In this document: positions 1-6,589 of the stretch, piece by piece | Numbering within the stretch: the first letter of the stretch is position 1 | How the letters are laid out: every line of letters begins with the position of its first letter | NCBI GenBank assembly: GCA_937944075.1 | Contig: CALDZZ010000163.1 | Location: forward strand, 1-6,951 | Length of the DNA stretch: 6,951 nucleotides | Direction: 5' to 3' | From: an uncultured Rhizobiaceae group bacterium | Lineage (GTDB): Bacteria; Pseudomonadota; Alphaproteobacteria; Rhizobiales; Rhizobiaceae | The notes under the pieces: model-generated | Databases searched by the model: none | The model's input: the letters and a program-made list of their open reading frames with translations, nothing else | Told to the model about the DNA's origin: nothing | Made by a program: the position numbers and the translations under genes

Positions 1-558
1 CGCTTCCGTTTCAATATGCGACAAAATGCCGGAGAAAGACACGTATAGACCAAGATCGATGCCACGCAGTGCCAATTCGCGGCCGGAAGAAAAACAATGG
101 AGAACGGCAGGGAAGGCCCCTGCCCGTGTTTCTTCTTCCAATATTGAGATCATATCTTCATCTGCGCTACGGGCGTGAATGACGAGAGGTAGTCCGGTCT
201 CACGGGCCGCCGCGATGTGGGTCCGAAAACCCTGTGCCTGCGCGTCGCGCGGTGCTTTGTCGTAGTGGTAGTCGAGTCCGGCTTCGCCGATAGCGACGAC
301 TTTTGGATGTTTGCTCAGTTCTATGAGTTGTTCCACCGTCACATCGAGTTCTTCATCGGCATTGTGTGGGTGCGTACCAACAGAACAATAAACATCGTCA
401 AACCGTTCAGCAACAGCCAAAACCTGATCAAACTTGCGAACCCGAGTACAGATCGTAACCATCCGCCCAAGACCAGCAGCCTCAGCACGCGCGACAACAT
501 CATCGAGTTCTTCGGCAAAATCCGGGAAGTCCAGGTGGCAATGTGAATCGATTAGCAT
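1..558 (-). CDS. tatD: TatD family metal-dependent hydrolase/DNase, 3' end outside window
   Basis: An open frame begins at ATG 558 and runs 186 codons to the window edge without a stop. Families of this type are about 260-270 residues, so roughly 70% is present. TatD proteins are TIM-barrel metallohydrolases of the amidohydrolase superfamily. Characterised members are Mg-dependent 3'-5' DNases, and some act on D-aminoacyl-tRNA, so the exact substrate here is open. Visible metal-ligand motifs are H6-x-H8 in DSHCHLD, E92 in GEAGLDYHY, H128 in VIHAR and H154 in LHCF. The last conserved Asp is expected beyond the edge. The start lies 5 bases after the metG stop, with a purine-rich ribosome binding site inside the metG tail, so it is probably cotranscribed and perhaps translationally coupled with metG. 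By rough hand count this gene is richer in GC (about 53%) than its neighbours. Confidence 0.93.
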   Translation of the reverse strand, partial: MLIDSHCHLDFPDFAEELDDVVARAEAAGLGRMVTICTRVRKFDQVLAVAERFDDVYCSVGTHPHNADEELDVTVEQLIELSKHPKVVAIGEAGLDYHYDKAPRDAQAQGFRTHIAAARETGLPLVIHARSADEDMISILEEETRAGAFPAVLHCFSSGRELALRGIDLGLYVSFSGILSHIETEA

Positions 559-563
559 GCTGA

Positions 564-2108
564 TCAGGCTTCCTTCTCCACAAAACGCGGGAACACACCT
601 TCCGGTTTTGGCAACTCTGTGCCACTTGCAAGGGCATGATCTGCACCAAGCCTGTCAAAGTCTCGATCAGTATCTGCTACAGCCAACAAGTCCAGCATTT
701 TGCTACAGGATTGCGGCATGATCGGTTGCGCGATGATCGCAACGTTGCGAACTGTTTCTGCAACCGTCCATAGAACCGTTCCCATGCGGTCAGGGTCGGT
801 TTTCTTCAAACCCCATGGCGCTTGTTCATCCACATATTTGTTTGCTTCTCCCAATACCTTCCACACTTCTTCTGTGAAGGCATGAATTTCATAATTAGCC
901 ATATGTTTTTGGCTTTTTCCACGAAGGCCGTAAACCAGGTCAAGTAGATCCTTGTCTTCTGTCGTTGGTTCACCATGTGCAGGAAGTTTGCCTTCGCAAT
1001 TCTTGGCAATCATCGAAAGCGAACGTTGTGCGAGATTGCCAAAGTTATTGGCAAGATCTGCATTCGTATGATTGACTATATCTTCATGGCTGTACGAGCC
1101 ATCAGACCCAAACCGGACCTGGCTCAAGAAAAAATAGCGCAATTGATCGACACCATAAAGTTCAGCCATCTCAAATGGATCCACCACATTGCCAAGTGAC
1201 TTCGACATCTTCTCGCCGTTGTTGAGCAAAAAGCCATGACCAAAAACCTTCTTAGGCAAGTCAATACCTGCAGACATAAGGAATGCTGGCCAATAGACCG
1301 CATGAAAGCGTGTAATATCCTTGCCGATGACATGCACATCCGCTGGCCAGTAGGACCACAGATCCCCCTCCTCGTCCGGATACCCAAGACCTGTGATGTA
1401 GTTTGTTAGCGCATCAACCCAAACATACATGACGTGCTTTTCGTCCCCGGGAACTTTTACACCCCAGTCAAAAGTCGTGCGTGAGATTGAAAGATCCTTC
1501 AAACCACCTTTTACAAAGGAAACGATTTCATTTTTGCGGGATTGGGGTGCGATGAAATCTGGCAGGTCTTCATAAAGCGCCAGCAGTTTGTCCTCATAGG
1601 CTGAAAGCTTGAAGAAATAGCTTTCCTCATCCATCCACTCAACAGGCGTCCCCTGGCCACCCAAGCGAATTCCCTCGTCGTTTACAGTGGTTTCATCTTC
1701 ATCATAATACGCTTCGTCACGAACGGAATACCAACCGGAGTAGCTGTCTTTATAGATGTCTCCGTTTGCTTCCATTTTTTGCCAAAGTGCCTGACAGGAT
1801 ATGTGATGGTCCTCGTCTGAGGTACGGATAAAACGGTCGTATGACACATTCAGCTTGTCTGTCATGGCCTGAAATACATCAGAGTTTTTATCAGCCAGTT
1901 CTTTTGGGGTAATTCCCTGATCCCGGGCTGTTTGAAGCATTTTCTGGCCGTGGACATCCGTACCCAGCAAAAAGCGTGTATCAGCACCATCCAGACGCTT
2001 GAAGCGTGCAATGGCATCACAACACACAAACTCATAGGCATGCCCGATATGAGGAACACCATTGGGGTAGGAAATTGCAGATGTGATATAAAACTTGTCG
2101 TTTGCCAT
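564..2108 (-). CDS. metG: Methionine--tRNA ligase (methionyl-tRNA synthetase)
   Basis: This 514-residue cytoplasmic class I aminoacyl-tRNA synthetase charges tRNA-Met, including the initiator, using ATP. The Rossmann fold carries an exact HIGH motif at residues 20-23, preceded by ISYPNGVP, and an exact KMSKS loop at 300-304. The C-terminal alpha-helical anticodon-binding region begins near residue 345. It includes N358 and R362 in FGNLAQR and W432 in QAPWGLKK, which by motif correspond to the anticodon-reading Asn, Arg and Trp of E. coli MetRS. The connective-peptide segment GWYSVRDEAYYDE (125-137) has Ser and Asp where zinc-binding forms have CxxC, so no zinc knuckle is expected. There is no C-terminal Trbp111-like dimerisation domain, so it is much shorter than the 677-residue E. 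coli enzyme. It starts 20 bases after the holB stop. The only SD-like stretch, CGGAAG, is about 12 bases upstream, so initiation may depend on coupling. Confidence 0.98.
   Translation of the reverse strand: MANDKFYITSAISYPNGVPHIGHAYEFVCCDAIARFKRLDGADTRFLLGTDVHGQKMLQTARDQGITPKELADKNSDVFQAMTDKLNVSYDRFIRTSDEDHHISCQALWQKMEANGDIYKDSYSGWYSVRDEAYYDEDETTVNDEGIRLGGQGTPVEWMDEESYFFKLSAYEDKLLALYEDLPDFIAPQSRKNEIVSFVKGGLKDLSISRTTFDWGVKVPGDEKHVMYVWVDALTNYITGLGYPDEEGDLWSYWPADVHVIGKDITRFHAVYWPAFLMSAGIDLPKKVFGHGFLLNNGEKMSKSLGNVVDPFEMAELYGVDQLRYFFLSQVRFGSDGSYSHEDIVNHTNADLANNFGNLAQRSLSMIAKNCEGKLPAHGEPTTEDKDLLDLVYGLRGKSQKHMANYEIHAFTEEVWKVLGEANKYVDEQAPWGLKKTDPDRMGTVLWTVAETVRNVAIIAQPIMPQSCSKMLDLLAVADTDRDFDRLGADHALASGTELPKPEGVFPRFVEKEA
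569..579 (-). promoter_or_regulatory. Ribosome binding site of tatD inside the metG 3' end
   Basis: The minus strand reads GGAGAAGGAAG here, ten bases before the ATG at 558. It lies within the last codons of metG, so ribosomes finishing metG pass over it. It supports the ATG at 558 as the tatD start. Confidence 0.6.
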
Positions 2109-2128
2109 GTGTGTGGATTGCTTCCGTG

Positions 2129-3190
2129 TTATCCGCGAGCTGCCTCACCCATATCCTGAAACAGGTTTATGATAACCTGTTTTTTGTCAAGGTTATAGCC
2201 GTCCGCAAGCCGAATAGAGTTTTGCGTCTTTTCCCACACCTGCGCCCAGCGGGCAAGCACGGAAATATCATTGTTTTCATTCATTTGCTGCAATCTGCCA
2301 GTCGCATTGGCTTGCATGTAGTCAGTAGCAAATTCCATCAATAATCTGAAACCGTCTTCCTTGCCTCGTGCCGTAACTTTTTCTGCGATGCCTTGAATGT
2401 GTGACCAGTCAGGCCTTTCCAAATGCTCACAGGCTTTCATGAATGACTTGTAAATTTCAAGTCCGTTTTCGCGTGCCAGTAGAATTCCTGTCCGAACAGA
2501 ACCTCTGGAAAGCATTGCCAAAAGCGTTCTGTCTGCTTCATTCAGGTTTTGCAGCAATCCAAACTTCTCCAGAACAGATAGCACGTGTTCATCATCAAGA
2601 GGCTTACAGGTTACCTGTTGGCAGCGAGAGCGAATTGTAGGTAATACCTTGGCAGGAGAATGGGACAAGACAAAAAACAAGGTCTTGTGCGGCGGCTCTT
2701 CCAGTATTTTCAACAAGGCATTGGAAGCATTTTGGTTCATGTCGTCGGCTGCATCGACAATTGCAACCCGCCATCCCTCTTCACCTCTTGAAGTTCCAAA
2801 AAACGGAATGGTCTTGCGGATTACATCTACAGTGAGTTGCGTTTTGAATTTCTTTGTTTTGTCATCCCAAGGTCTGGCCAGATGTAGCAGGTTTGGGTGT
2901 GATCGTGCGGAAATCTTTGCGTCTGTTACGTCATTTTCTGATGGCATGTCCAAACTGAGTGGAGCGCGCTCAGAAAAAGGGTGTTTGAAAATATGGGACG
3001 CTATTCTCAAGGCCAAGGTCGCCTTGCCAATGCCACGTGGCCCTGTAAGCAACAAGGCATGGTGCATCCTGCCAGATGCATATTGCTGCAAAATCTGCTG
3101 AATATTCTCATCATGCCCTACAAGCTGAAGGGTTTCGGATGGGTGCGGAATACCCTCAATCTTGTCTGCAACAATTGCATCATCATCCAT
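2129..3190 (-). CDS. holB: DNA polymerase III subunit delta' (clamp loader)
   Basis: At 353 residues this is the delta-prime subunit of the clamp loader, which works with delta and DnaX to load the beta sliding clamp on primed DNA. The AAA+ core has a P-loop-like GPRGIGKA at 50-57, where Ala replaces the usual Thr/Ser after the lysine. A degenerate Walker-B-like strand, RVAIVDAADDMN, lies at 141-152. NALLKILEEPP follows at 157-167, and the clamp-loader SRC motif at 188-190 supplies the arginine finger that acts on a neighbouring DnaX subunit. The segment PWDDKTKKFKT (107-117) is typical of alphaproteobacterial versions as I recall them. The region between the P-loop and this segment lacks the four zinc-binding cysteines of E. 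coli delta-prime. The start ATG overlaps the tmk stop by 8 bases, indicating cotranscription and likely translational coupling. As in other delta-prime subunits, ATP hydrolysis by this protein itself is doubtful. Confidence 0.95.
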   Translation of the reverse strand: MDDDAIVADKIEGIPHPSETLQLVGHDENIQQILQQYASGRMHHALLLTGPRGIGKATLALRIASHIFKHPFSERAPLSLDMPSENDVTDAKISARSHPNLLHLARPWDDKTKKFKTQLTVDVIRKTIPFFGTSRGEEGWRVAIVDAADDMNQNASNALLKILEEPPHKTLFFVLSHSPAKVLPTIRSRCQQVTCKPLDDEHVLSVLEKFGLLQNLNEADRTLLAMLSRGSVRTGILLARENGLEIYKSFMKACEHLERPDWSHIQGIAEKVTARGKEDGFRLLMEFATDYMQANATGRLQQMNENNDISVLARWAQVWEKTQNSIRLADGYNLDKKQVIINLFQDMGEAARG

Positions 3191-3875
3191 TTGTCAGTTG
3201 CTTTCTTTTCAGCAAGGGCGCCACTTCATTCCAAACGCGCTTTGCAACCTTCTTTTCACTGCCATTCGCATCTATCAATTTGCAACGCTCAGGCTCGCTT
3301 TCAGCAATTTTCCTGAACGCTTCACGCCTTGTTTGTTGGGCAGCAAGGGCTTCTTTTTCAAAACGATCAGGAGCAGTATTTTCATCACGCCTCGAATGTG
3401 CCCGTTTCATGCCTTCTTCAACTGGCAAATCCAGAATGAGTGTCATATCCGGCATAACATCTTCACAAGCAATTCTTTCAAGCGAATGCAAATACTCCAT
3501 ACTCACCTTGCCGGAAGCGCCCTGATAAACACGTGTTGAATCGTAGAAGCGATCACAAAGCACTATATTGCCGGCAATCAACGCAGGACGGATGAGCTGG
3601 GCGACGTGGTCGGCTCTTGCTGCAGCAAAAAGCATCGCCTCGACTTCAGGACCAAATTTTTCTGCATTTCCGGACAAGATTACATGTCTAATGGCTTCAG
3701 CACCCGCAGTCCCACCTGGCTCACGCGTCAGAAGTACCGTATATCCTTGCTTCTCCAGTTTATCATGAAGGTTTTTGATTTGACTTGTTTTGCCGGCCCC
3801 CTCACCACCTTCAAACGTGATAAAAAGACCTGGCATGGACTTGCTGTCAGACATTTTCCAGCTGCCTTGTGCCAT
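3183..3875 (-). CDS. tmk: Thymidylate (dTMP) kinase
   Basis: This enzyme phosphorylates dTMP to dTDP with ATP, a required step in dTTP synthesis. With the farthest start it has 230 residues. The P-loop GGEGAGKT is at 23-30, TREPGG at 50-55, the DRFYDST substrate and catalytic motif at 108-114, and VYQGA at 117-121. The lid segment RRDENTAPDRFEKE starts at 162. Gly-Ala in the P-loop with basic residues in the lid fits the E. coli-like type II enzymes. The start is uncertain. Most family members begin close to the PGLFITFEG strand, and ATGs occur at residues 1, 8 (position 3854) and 14 (position 3836). The first ATG follows a pyrimidine-rich stretch with no SD, while residue 8 has AAGG and GGAAA upstream. 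The gene follows dac by 27 bases and overlaps holB by 8, so it sits inside an operon. Confidence 0.96.
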   Translation of the reverse strand: MAQGSWKMSDSKSMPGLFITFEGGEGAGKTSQIKNLHDKLEKQGYTVLLTREPGGTAGAEAIRHVILSGNAEKFGPEVEAMLFAAARADHVAQLIRPALIAGNIVLCDRFYDSTRVYQGASGKVSMEYLHSLERIACEDVMPDMTLILDLPVEEGMKRAHSRRDENTAPDRFEKEALAAQQTRREAFRKIAESEPERCKLIDANGSEKKVAKRVWNEVAPLLKRKQLTNG

Positions 3876-3902
3876 TACCCATGAGGCAGAAAGGAGAAAA
3901 AT

Positions 3903-5069
3903 TTAAAGCCATCCAAAAAGCAGTTCTTTCAAAGCGTCGACAGCCTGGCGTTGCAAACTACCCTTTTCAATTGTCTCAGCAGCATATAGGTTCACTTCCT
4001 GGGAAAGTTCTTCCCCAACCCATACCTTGAGCACAGCTATCTGGTCGCCTTTTTGAACAGGTGGCAAGATCGGGCCATCATATACAATTCTGGCCGTCAG
4101 TTTATCACGATTTCCGATTGGCAAATAAAGCTCGATAGGAACAGAACCAACCACATCTACGCCAGACTTCTCACCACCATAAACACTGGCCTGACCAACG
4201 ACCTCATCAGCCTTGAAGAGACTGTATTTTTCAAACGCCTTAAAACCCCAATTAAGCAATTTGCGGGCTTCTTCCCCCCGTTCCTTCTTGCTTTTCATCC
4301 CGCTTAGAACAGCAATAAGTCGCCTGCCATCATTTACTGCCGACCCAACAATCGCATAACCACTTTCTTCCGTGAATCCGGTTTTCATGCCATCAGCACC
4401 GATTTTAAGTTTCAATAGCGGGTTTCGGTTTCTCTGGAAAATCTTGTTCCATTCAAAGCCCGGCTCGCTGTAATATTTGTAAAAGGCGGGATAAGTTTTG
4501 ATAACATGGCGTGAAAGCTTTCCAAGGTCGCGCAAGGATACATACTGGTTTTCAGCCGGTAATCCGGTGGAATTGACAAAGTTGGAACTGTTCAATCCTA
4601 TTACTTCAGCTCTCTGGTTCATCAAGCGTGCAAAATCAGCCTCACTCCCGGCAAGCCCTTCTGCAATGACCATTGCCCCGTCATTGGCGGATTGAATGAT
4701 TACACCACGAATTAGGTCTTCCAGGGCAATTTCGGAATTAAGCTTTGCAAACATGGTGGAACCACCAGAATTTGCACCCCCGTTTCGCCAGGCGTTTTCA
4801 CTAACGAAGTACTTGTCTTCGAGAGCCAGGCTACCGCTTGAGAGTTGATTGAAAACAACCTCCATAGTCATAATCTTGGCCAGGGATGCAGGGGGAATTT
4901 TTATATCGGCATTTTTGGCGAATAATACAGTGCCTGTGTCCGCATCCATCAACAGCGCCTGTTTGGCTTTCGTGTCAAAGGACTGCGCATTACCAAGAGA
5001 TGTTTGTGCCAGTAAGAAAACCAGCACAAAAGACACTAATGATAATATTCTCGAACGTATATGCAGCAT
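3903..5069 (-). CDS. Serine-type D-Ala-D-Ala carboxypeptidase (PBP5/6 type, family S11)
   Basis: This 388-residue enzyme removes the terminal D-Ala from peptidoglycan pentapeptides in the periplasm, which limits cross-linking. An N-terminal signal peptide has basic residues (HIRSR), a hydrophobic core at about 8-21 and a likely signal peptidase I site after LGNA (residue 28). The penicilloyl-transferase motifs are all present: SLAK at 62-65 with S62 as nucleophile, SAN at 127-129 and KTG at 229-231. A C-terminal PBP5-type beta domain follows at about 280-370, including LPIGNRDKL and GDQIAVLKVW. The last residues, around LQRQAVDALKELLFGWL, look like the amphipathic helix that anchors these proteins to the inner membrane. 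The length is typical of DacA/DacC/DacF proteins. It sits between rlpA and tmk and has its own candidate promoter. The ribosome binding site is weak: GAAG, eight bases from the ATG. I give no symbol because dacA, dacC and dacF cannot be separated from sequence alone. Confidence 0.96.
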   Translation of the reverse strand: MLHIRSRILSLVSFVLVFLLAQTSLGNAQSFDTKAKQALLMDADTGTVLFAKNADIKIPPASLAKIMTMEVVFNQLSSGSLALEDKYFVSENAWRNGGANSGGSTMFAKLNSEIALEDLIRGVIIQSANDGAMVIAEGLAGSEADFARLMNQRAEVIGLNSSNFVNSTGLPAENQYVSLRDLGKLSRHVIKTYPAFYKYYSEPGFEWNKIFQRNRNPLLKLKIGADGMKTGFTEESGYAIVGSAVNDGRRLIAVLSGMKSKKERGEEARKLLNWGFKAFEKYSLFKADEVVGQASVYGGEKSGVDVVGSVPIELYLPIGNRDKLTARIVYDGPILPPVQKGDQIAVLKVWVGEELSQEVNLYAAETIEKGSLQRQAVDALKELLFGWL

Positions 5070-5100
5070 AATGACGGCTTCAAACTTTGGATTGGGAACA

Positions 5101-5112
5101 ATTTATATAAAT
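5101..5112. repeat. 12-bp perfect AT palindrome in the dac leader
   Basis: ATTTATATAAAT is its own reverse complement. It abuts the putative -10 of dac and covers the expected transcription start. It could aid promoter melting or bind a regulator, but AT-rich palindromes of this size also arise by chance. Confidence 0.35.
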
Positions 5113-5139
5113 AGTAACTGCCTCGCTTGGTGCATTCAA
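5111..5139 (-). promoter_or_regulatory. Candidate sigma-70-type promoter for dac and the downstream operon
   Basis: On the minus strand TTGAAT (5139-5134) is followed after exactly 17 bases by TACTAT (5116-5111). Each hexamer matches the consensus at four of six positions. A start of transcription near 5104 would leave a leader of about 35 bases before the dac ATG at 5069. Promoters in this group are often weakly conserved, so this is a prediction from spacing and position only. Confidence 0.4.
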
Positions 5140-5142
5140 GCG
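5124..5142. repeat. Inverted repeat overlapping the dac -35 element
   Basis: A perfect 6-bp inverted repeat, CGCTTG and CAAGCG, is separated by 7 bases in the rlpA-dac gap. It covers the putative -35 hexamer. Neither strand has a T-run after it, so it is a poor intrinsic terminator. A protein-binding operator is possible but unproven. Confidence 0.4.
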
Positions 5143-5167
5143 TCAAGAAACAAATAAACGAGTGCAA

Positions 5168-6433
5168 TTACTTGGTGTTGTGAAGTTTGATTTTAGCAGA
5201 AACAGCCTCTTCCAGTACAAAATGACTTGTTTCCCTGGCTGTTATGAGCATCAAAAGCATTTCATCTGCTTTTTTGGACGGAATTCTCTGCAAAATTCCG
5301 TCATTTTCAAATAATTGCTCGGCTTTTAACAAATCGGCTAAATCTGAAAATGGACCAAATTCAAGTTGCACAAGATCCTGCATTCCTGTTTTGGGAGACT
5401 GAAGTGTACCATTCCCGAATTGAATGGAAGAAATGGCATTTGCAGCAGCGTTGTTGCCAACATCGGCTACGAAACTGTTTACGAGCGCAGACGGTCTTGG
5501 CGCAGATATACCACTTGGAGCAGAAGGAAGAGTAGTTGTTGTATTGCTTGCAATCTCGACAGACTTGCCCTGTCTGGCGCTGGCTACATCTCTACCAGGC
5601 AAGGCTGGAATGCTTCTTTGGTCAACGCGACCCGGGTTATAGGTTGCAATAAGCTCTTTTTCATCCAGTCCGTGCAAGGGCGCCTTTCCGGCATATTCTA
5701 CACGAACCTTTGCAACACCCTGTTTGGTGTAACCTAGTAATTGTGCAGCCCGTGCAGAAAGATCAATGATACGTTTTCTGGAGAATGGCCCCCTGTCATT
5801 GACCCGAACAGTTACCGAACTTCCATTTTCTAGATTTGTAACCTTGGCATAACTTGGCAAGGGCATCGTAGGGTGCGCTGCCGAAAGTGCATATTGGTCA
5901 TAGACCTCACCATTGGCCGTCAAACGCCCATGAAAGTTTGGCCCGTACCACGACGCATATCCTGTTTGCCTTAGATTTGGGTCAAGCTTGGGAAAATACT
6001 TGATGCCCCGTATCGTATATGGTTTACCGATCTGATAACGACCGCCGCCTTTTCGAACACCTCTGGAGGTTGTCACACGAGGACTTCCTTTAACGCCATA
6101 GGCAGCAGAGGAAAACTTGGTTTTGTCTGATGTTTCAGCGGGCAAATGGGCTTGCTTTAACGCAGCTGGTTGGACCACAGGCTGTTTCGGTTTCGCAACG
6201 ACTGGATTTACAGCAACTGCAGGAACAAATGATTGTTCGCCGATCGTTTCCACAGCAGAAGTCTGTGGGATTTGCGCCAATGCAACACGGTGCGCATCTG
6301 CAGACTCAGGCGTTGGTACTGAAGATATTTTTGCCGGACTGTTGCAGGCAGCTAAAAAAACAGCTGAAACCACAAAGGAAGACTTGTAAAGTCCTGACCT
6401 TGAAGGGAACAAACACCACCCGCTTACAACCAT
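5168..6433 (-). CDS. rlpA: RlpA-family lipoprotein, putative septal-ring lytic transglycosylase
   Basis: With the ATG at 6433 the product is 421 residues. The signal sequence ends in a lipobox, LAAC, whose Cys (residue 30 of this form) would be lipidated. A Pro/Ala/Val-rich linker of about 100 residues follows. The double-psi beta-barrel domain lies at about 157-247 and shows the RlpA signatures TGYASWYGPNFHGRLTANGE, SAAHPTMPLPSYAKVTNLENG, VRVNDRGPFSRKRIIDLS and AAQLLGY. The Glu in ANGE and the Asp in VNDRGP correspond to residues important for glycan cleavage in Pseudomonas RlpA. After a Ser/Thr/Ala-rich linker, the last 70 or so residues (from DLVQLEFGPFSD) look like a divergent SPOR peptidoglycan-binding domain. 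The family cleaves glycan strands lacking stem peptides, so activity here is inferred. The frame stays open to an ATG at 6517, but that start lacks an SD and would put 57 residues before the lipobox Cys. Confidence 0.92.
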   Translation of the reverse strand: MVVSGWCLFPSRSGLYKSSFVVSAVFLAACNSPAKISSVPTPESADAHRVALAQIPQTSAVETIGEQSFVPAVAVNPVVAKPKQPVVQPAALKQAHLPAETSDKTKFSSAAYGVKGSPRVTTSRGVRKGGGRYQIGKPYTIRGIKYFPKLDPNLRQTGYASWYGPNFHGRLTANGEVYDQYALSAAHPTMPLPSYAKVTNLENGSSVTVRVNDRGPFSRKRIIDLSARAAQLLGYTKQGVAKVRVEYAGKAPLHGLDEKELIATYNPGRVDQRSIPALPGRDVASARQGKSVEIASNTTTTLPSAPSGISAPRPSALVNSFVADVGNNAAANAISSIQFGNGTLQSPKTGMQDLVQLEFGPFSDLADLLKAEQLFENDGILQRIPSKKADEMLLMLITARETSHFVLEEAVSAKIKLHNTK

Positions 6434-6438
6434 AAAAC

Positions 6439-6445
6439 TTTCCCC
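6439..6445 (-). promoter_or_regulatory. Ribosome binding site that sets the rlpA start
   Basis: The minus strand reads GGGGAAA, five bases before the ATG at 6433. The upstream in-frame ATG at 6517 has only TTTTCCCTA before it. The site and the normal length of the resulting lipoprotein signal both favour 6433. Confidence 0.6.
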
Positions 6446-6507
6446 GTGAACGAACTTTGATACAAAAAGCTCAAACTCAATACTATATTCACGCCAAAGA
6501 TGGCAAG

Positions 6508-6545
6508 AATATAACATTAGGGAAAACGGGTTATAAAACTCTTAA
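6508..6545 (-). promoter_or_regulatory. Candidate rlpA promoter with a CtrA-like box
   Basis: The minus strand reads TTAAGAGTTTTATAA at 6545-6531, which is one mismatch from the CtrA consensus TTAA-N7-TTAA. Seventeen bases after its right half lies TATATT (6513-6508), a five-of-six match to the -10 consensus. A CtrA site at the -35 position is a common arrangement at CtrA-activated promoters in alphaproteobacteria. Predicted transcription would start near 6501, about 68 bases before the rlpA ATG. The region is AT-rich, so chance matches are likely. Confidence 0.3.
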
Positions 6546-6589
6546 CAAACAGCTAGTGAGATTTGTAAAATTTTATGCTCTGCTGGAAA

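Noticed and set aside
217..546. 109-codon plus-strand open frame at the left end
   Set aside because: It lies opposite tatD, whose metal-binding motifs are all in the minus-strand frame. The plus-strand translation has no recognisable features.
2649..3101. 150-codon open frame on the plus strand inside holB
   Set aside because: It is fully antisense to a well-supported holB, has no recognisable domain or ribosome binding site, and its sequence shows no protein-like pattern.
3076..3525. 149-codon open frame on the plus strand across the holB-tmk junction
   Set aside because: It overlaps conserved coding sequence of two housekeeping genes on the other strand, and its Cys/Ser/His-rich translation is typical of an antisense shadow.
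5124..5142. Intrinsic terminator after rlpA
   Set aside because: The stem is only 6 bp and is not followed by a T-run on either strand, so it is reported as an inverted repeat instead.
5366..5737. 123-codon plus-strand open frame inside rlpA
   Set aside because: It is antisense to the linker and C-terminal part of RlpA, and its translation has no recognisable motif.
6434..6517. 28-residue N-terminal extension of RlpA from the ATG at 6517
   Set aside because: There is no SD before it. It would place 57 residues before the lipobox Cys, and it would start close to the predicted promoter. The ATG at 6433 has GGGGAAA at good spacing.
6547..6589. Terminator of the small secreted protein gene
   Set aside because: The only symmetry is the AT-only TAAAATTTTA and a loose CAGC/GCTG pairing. 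There is no GC-rich stem with a U-tract.
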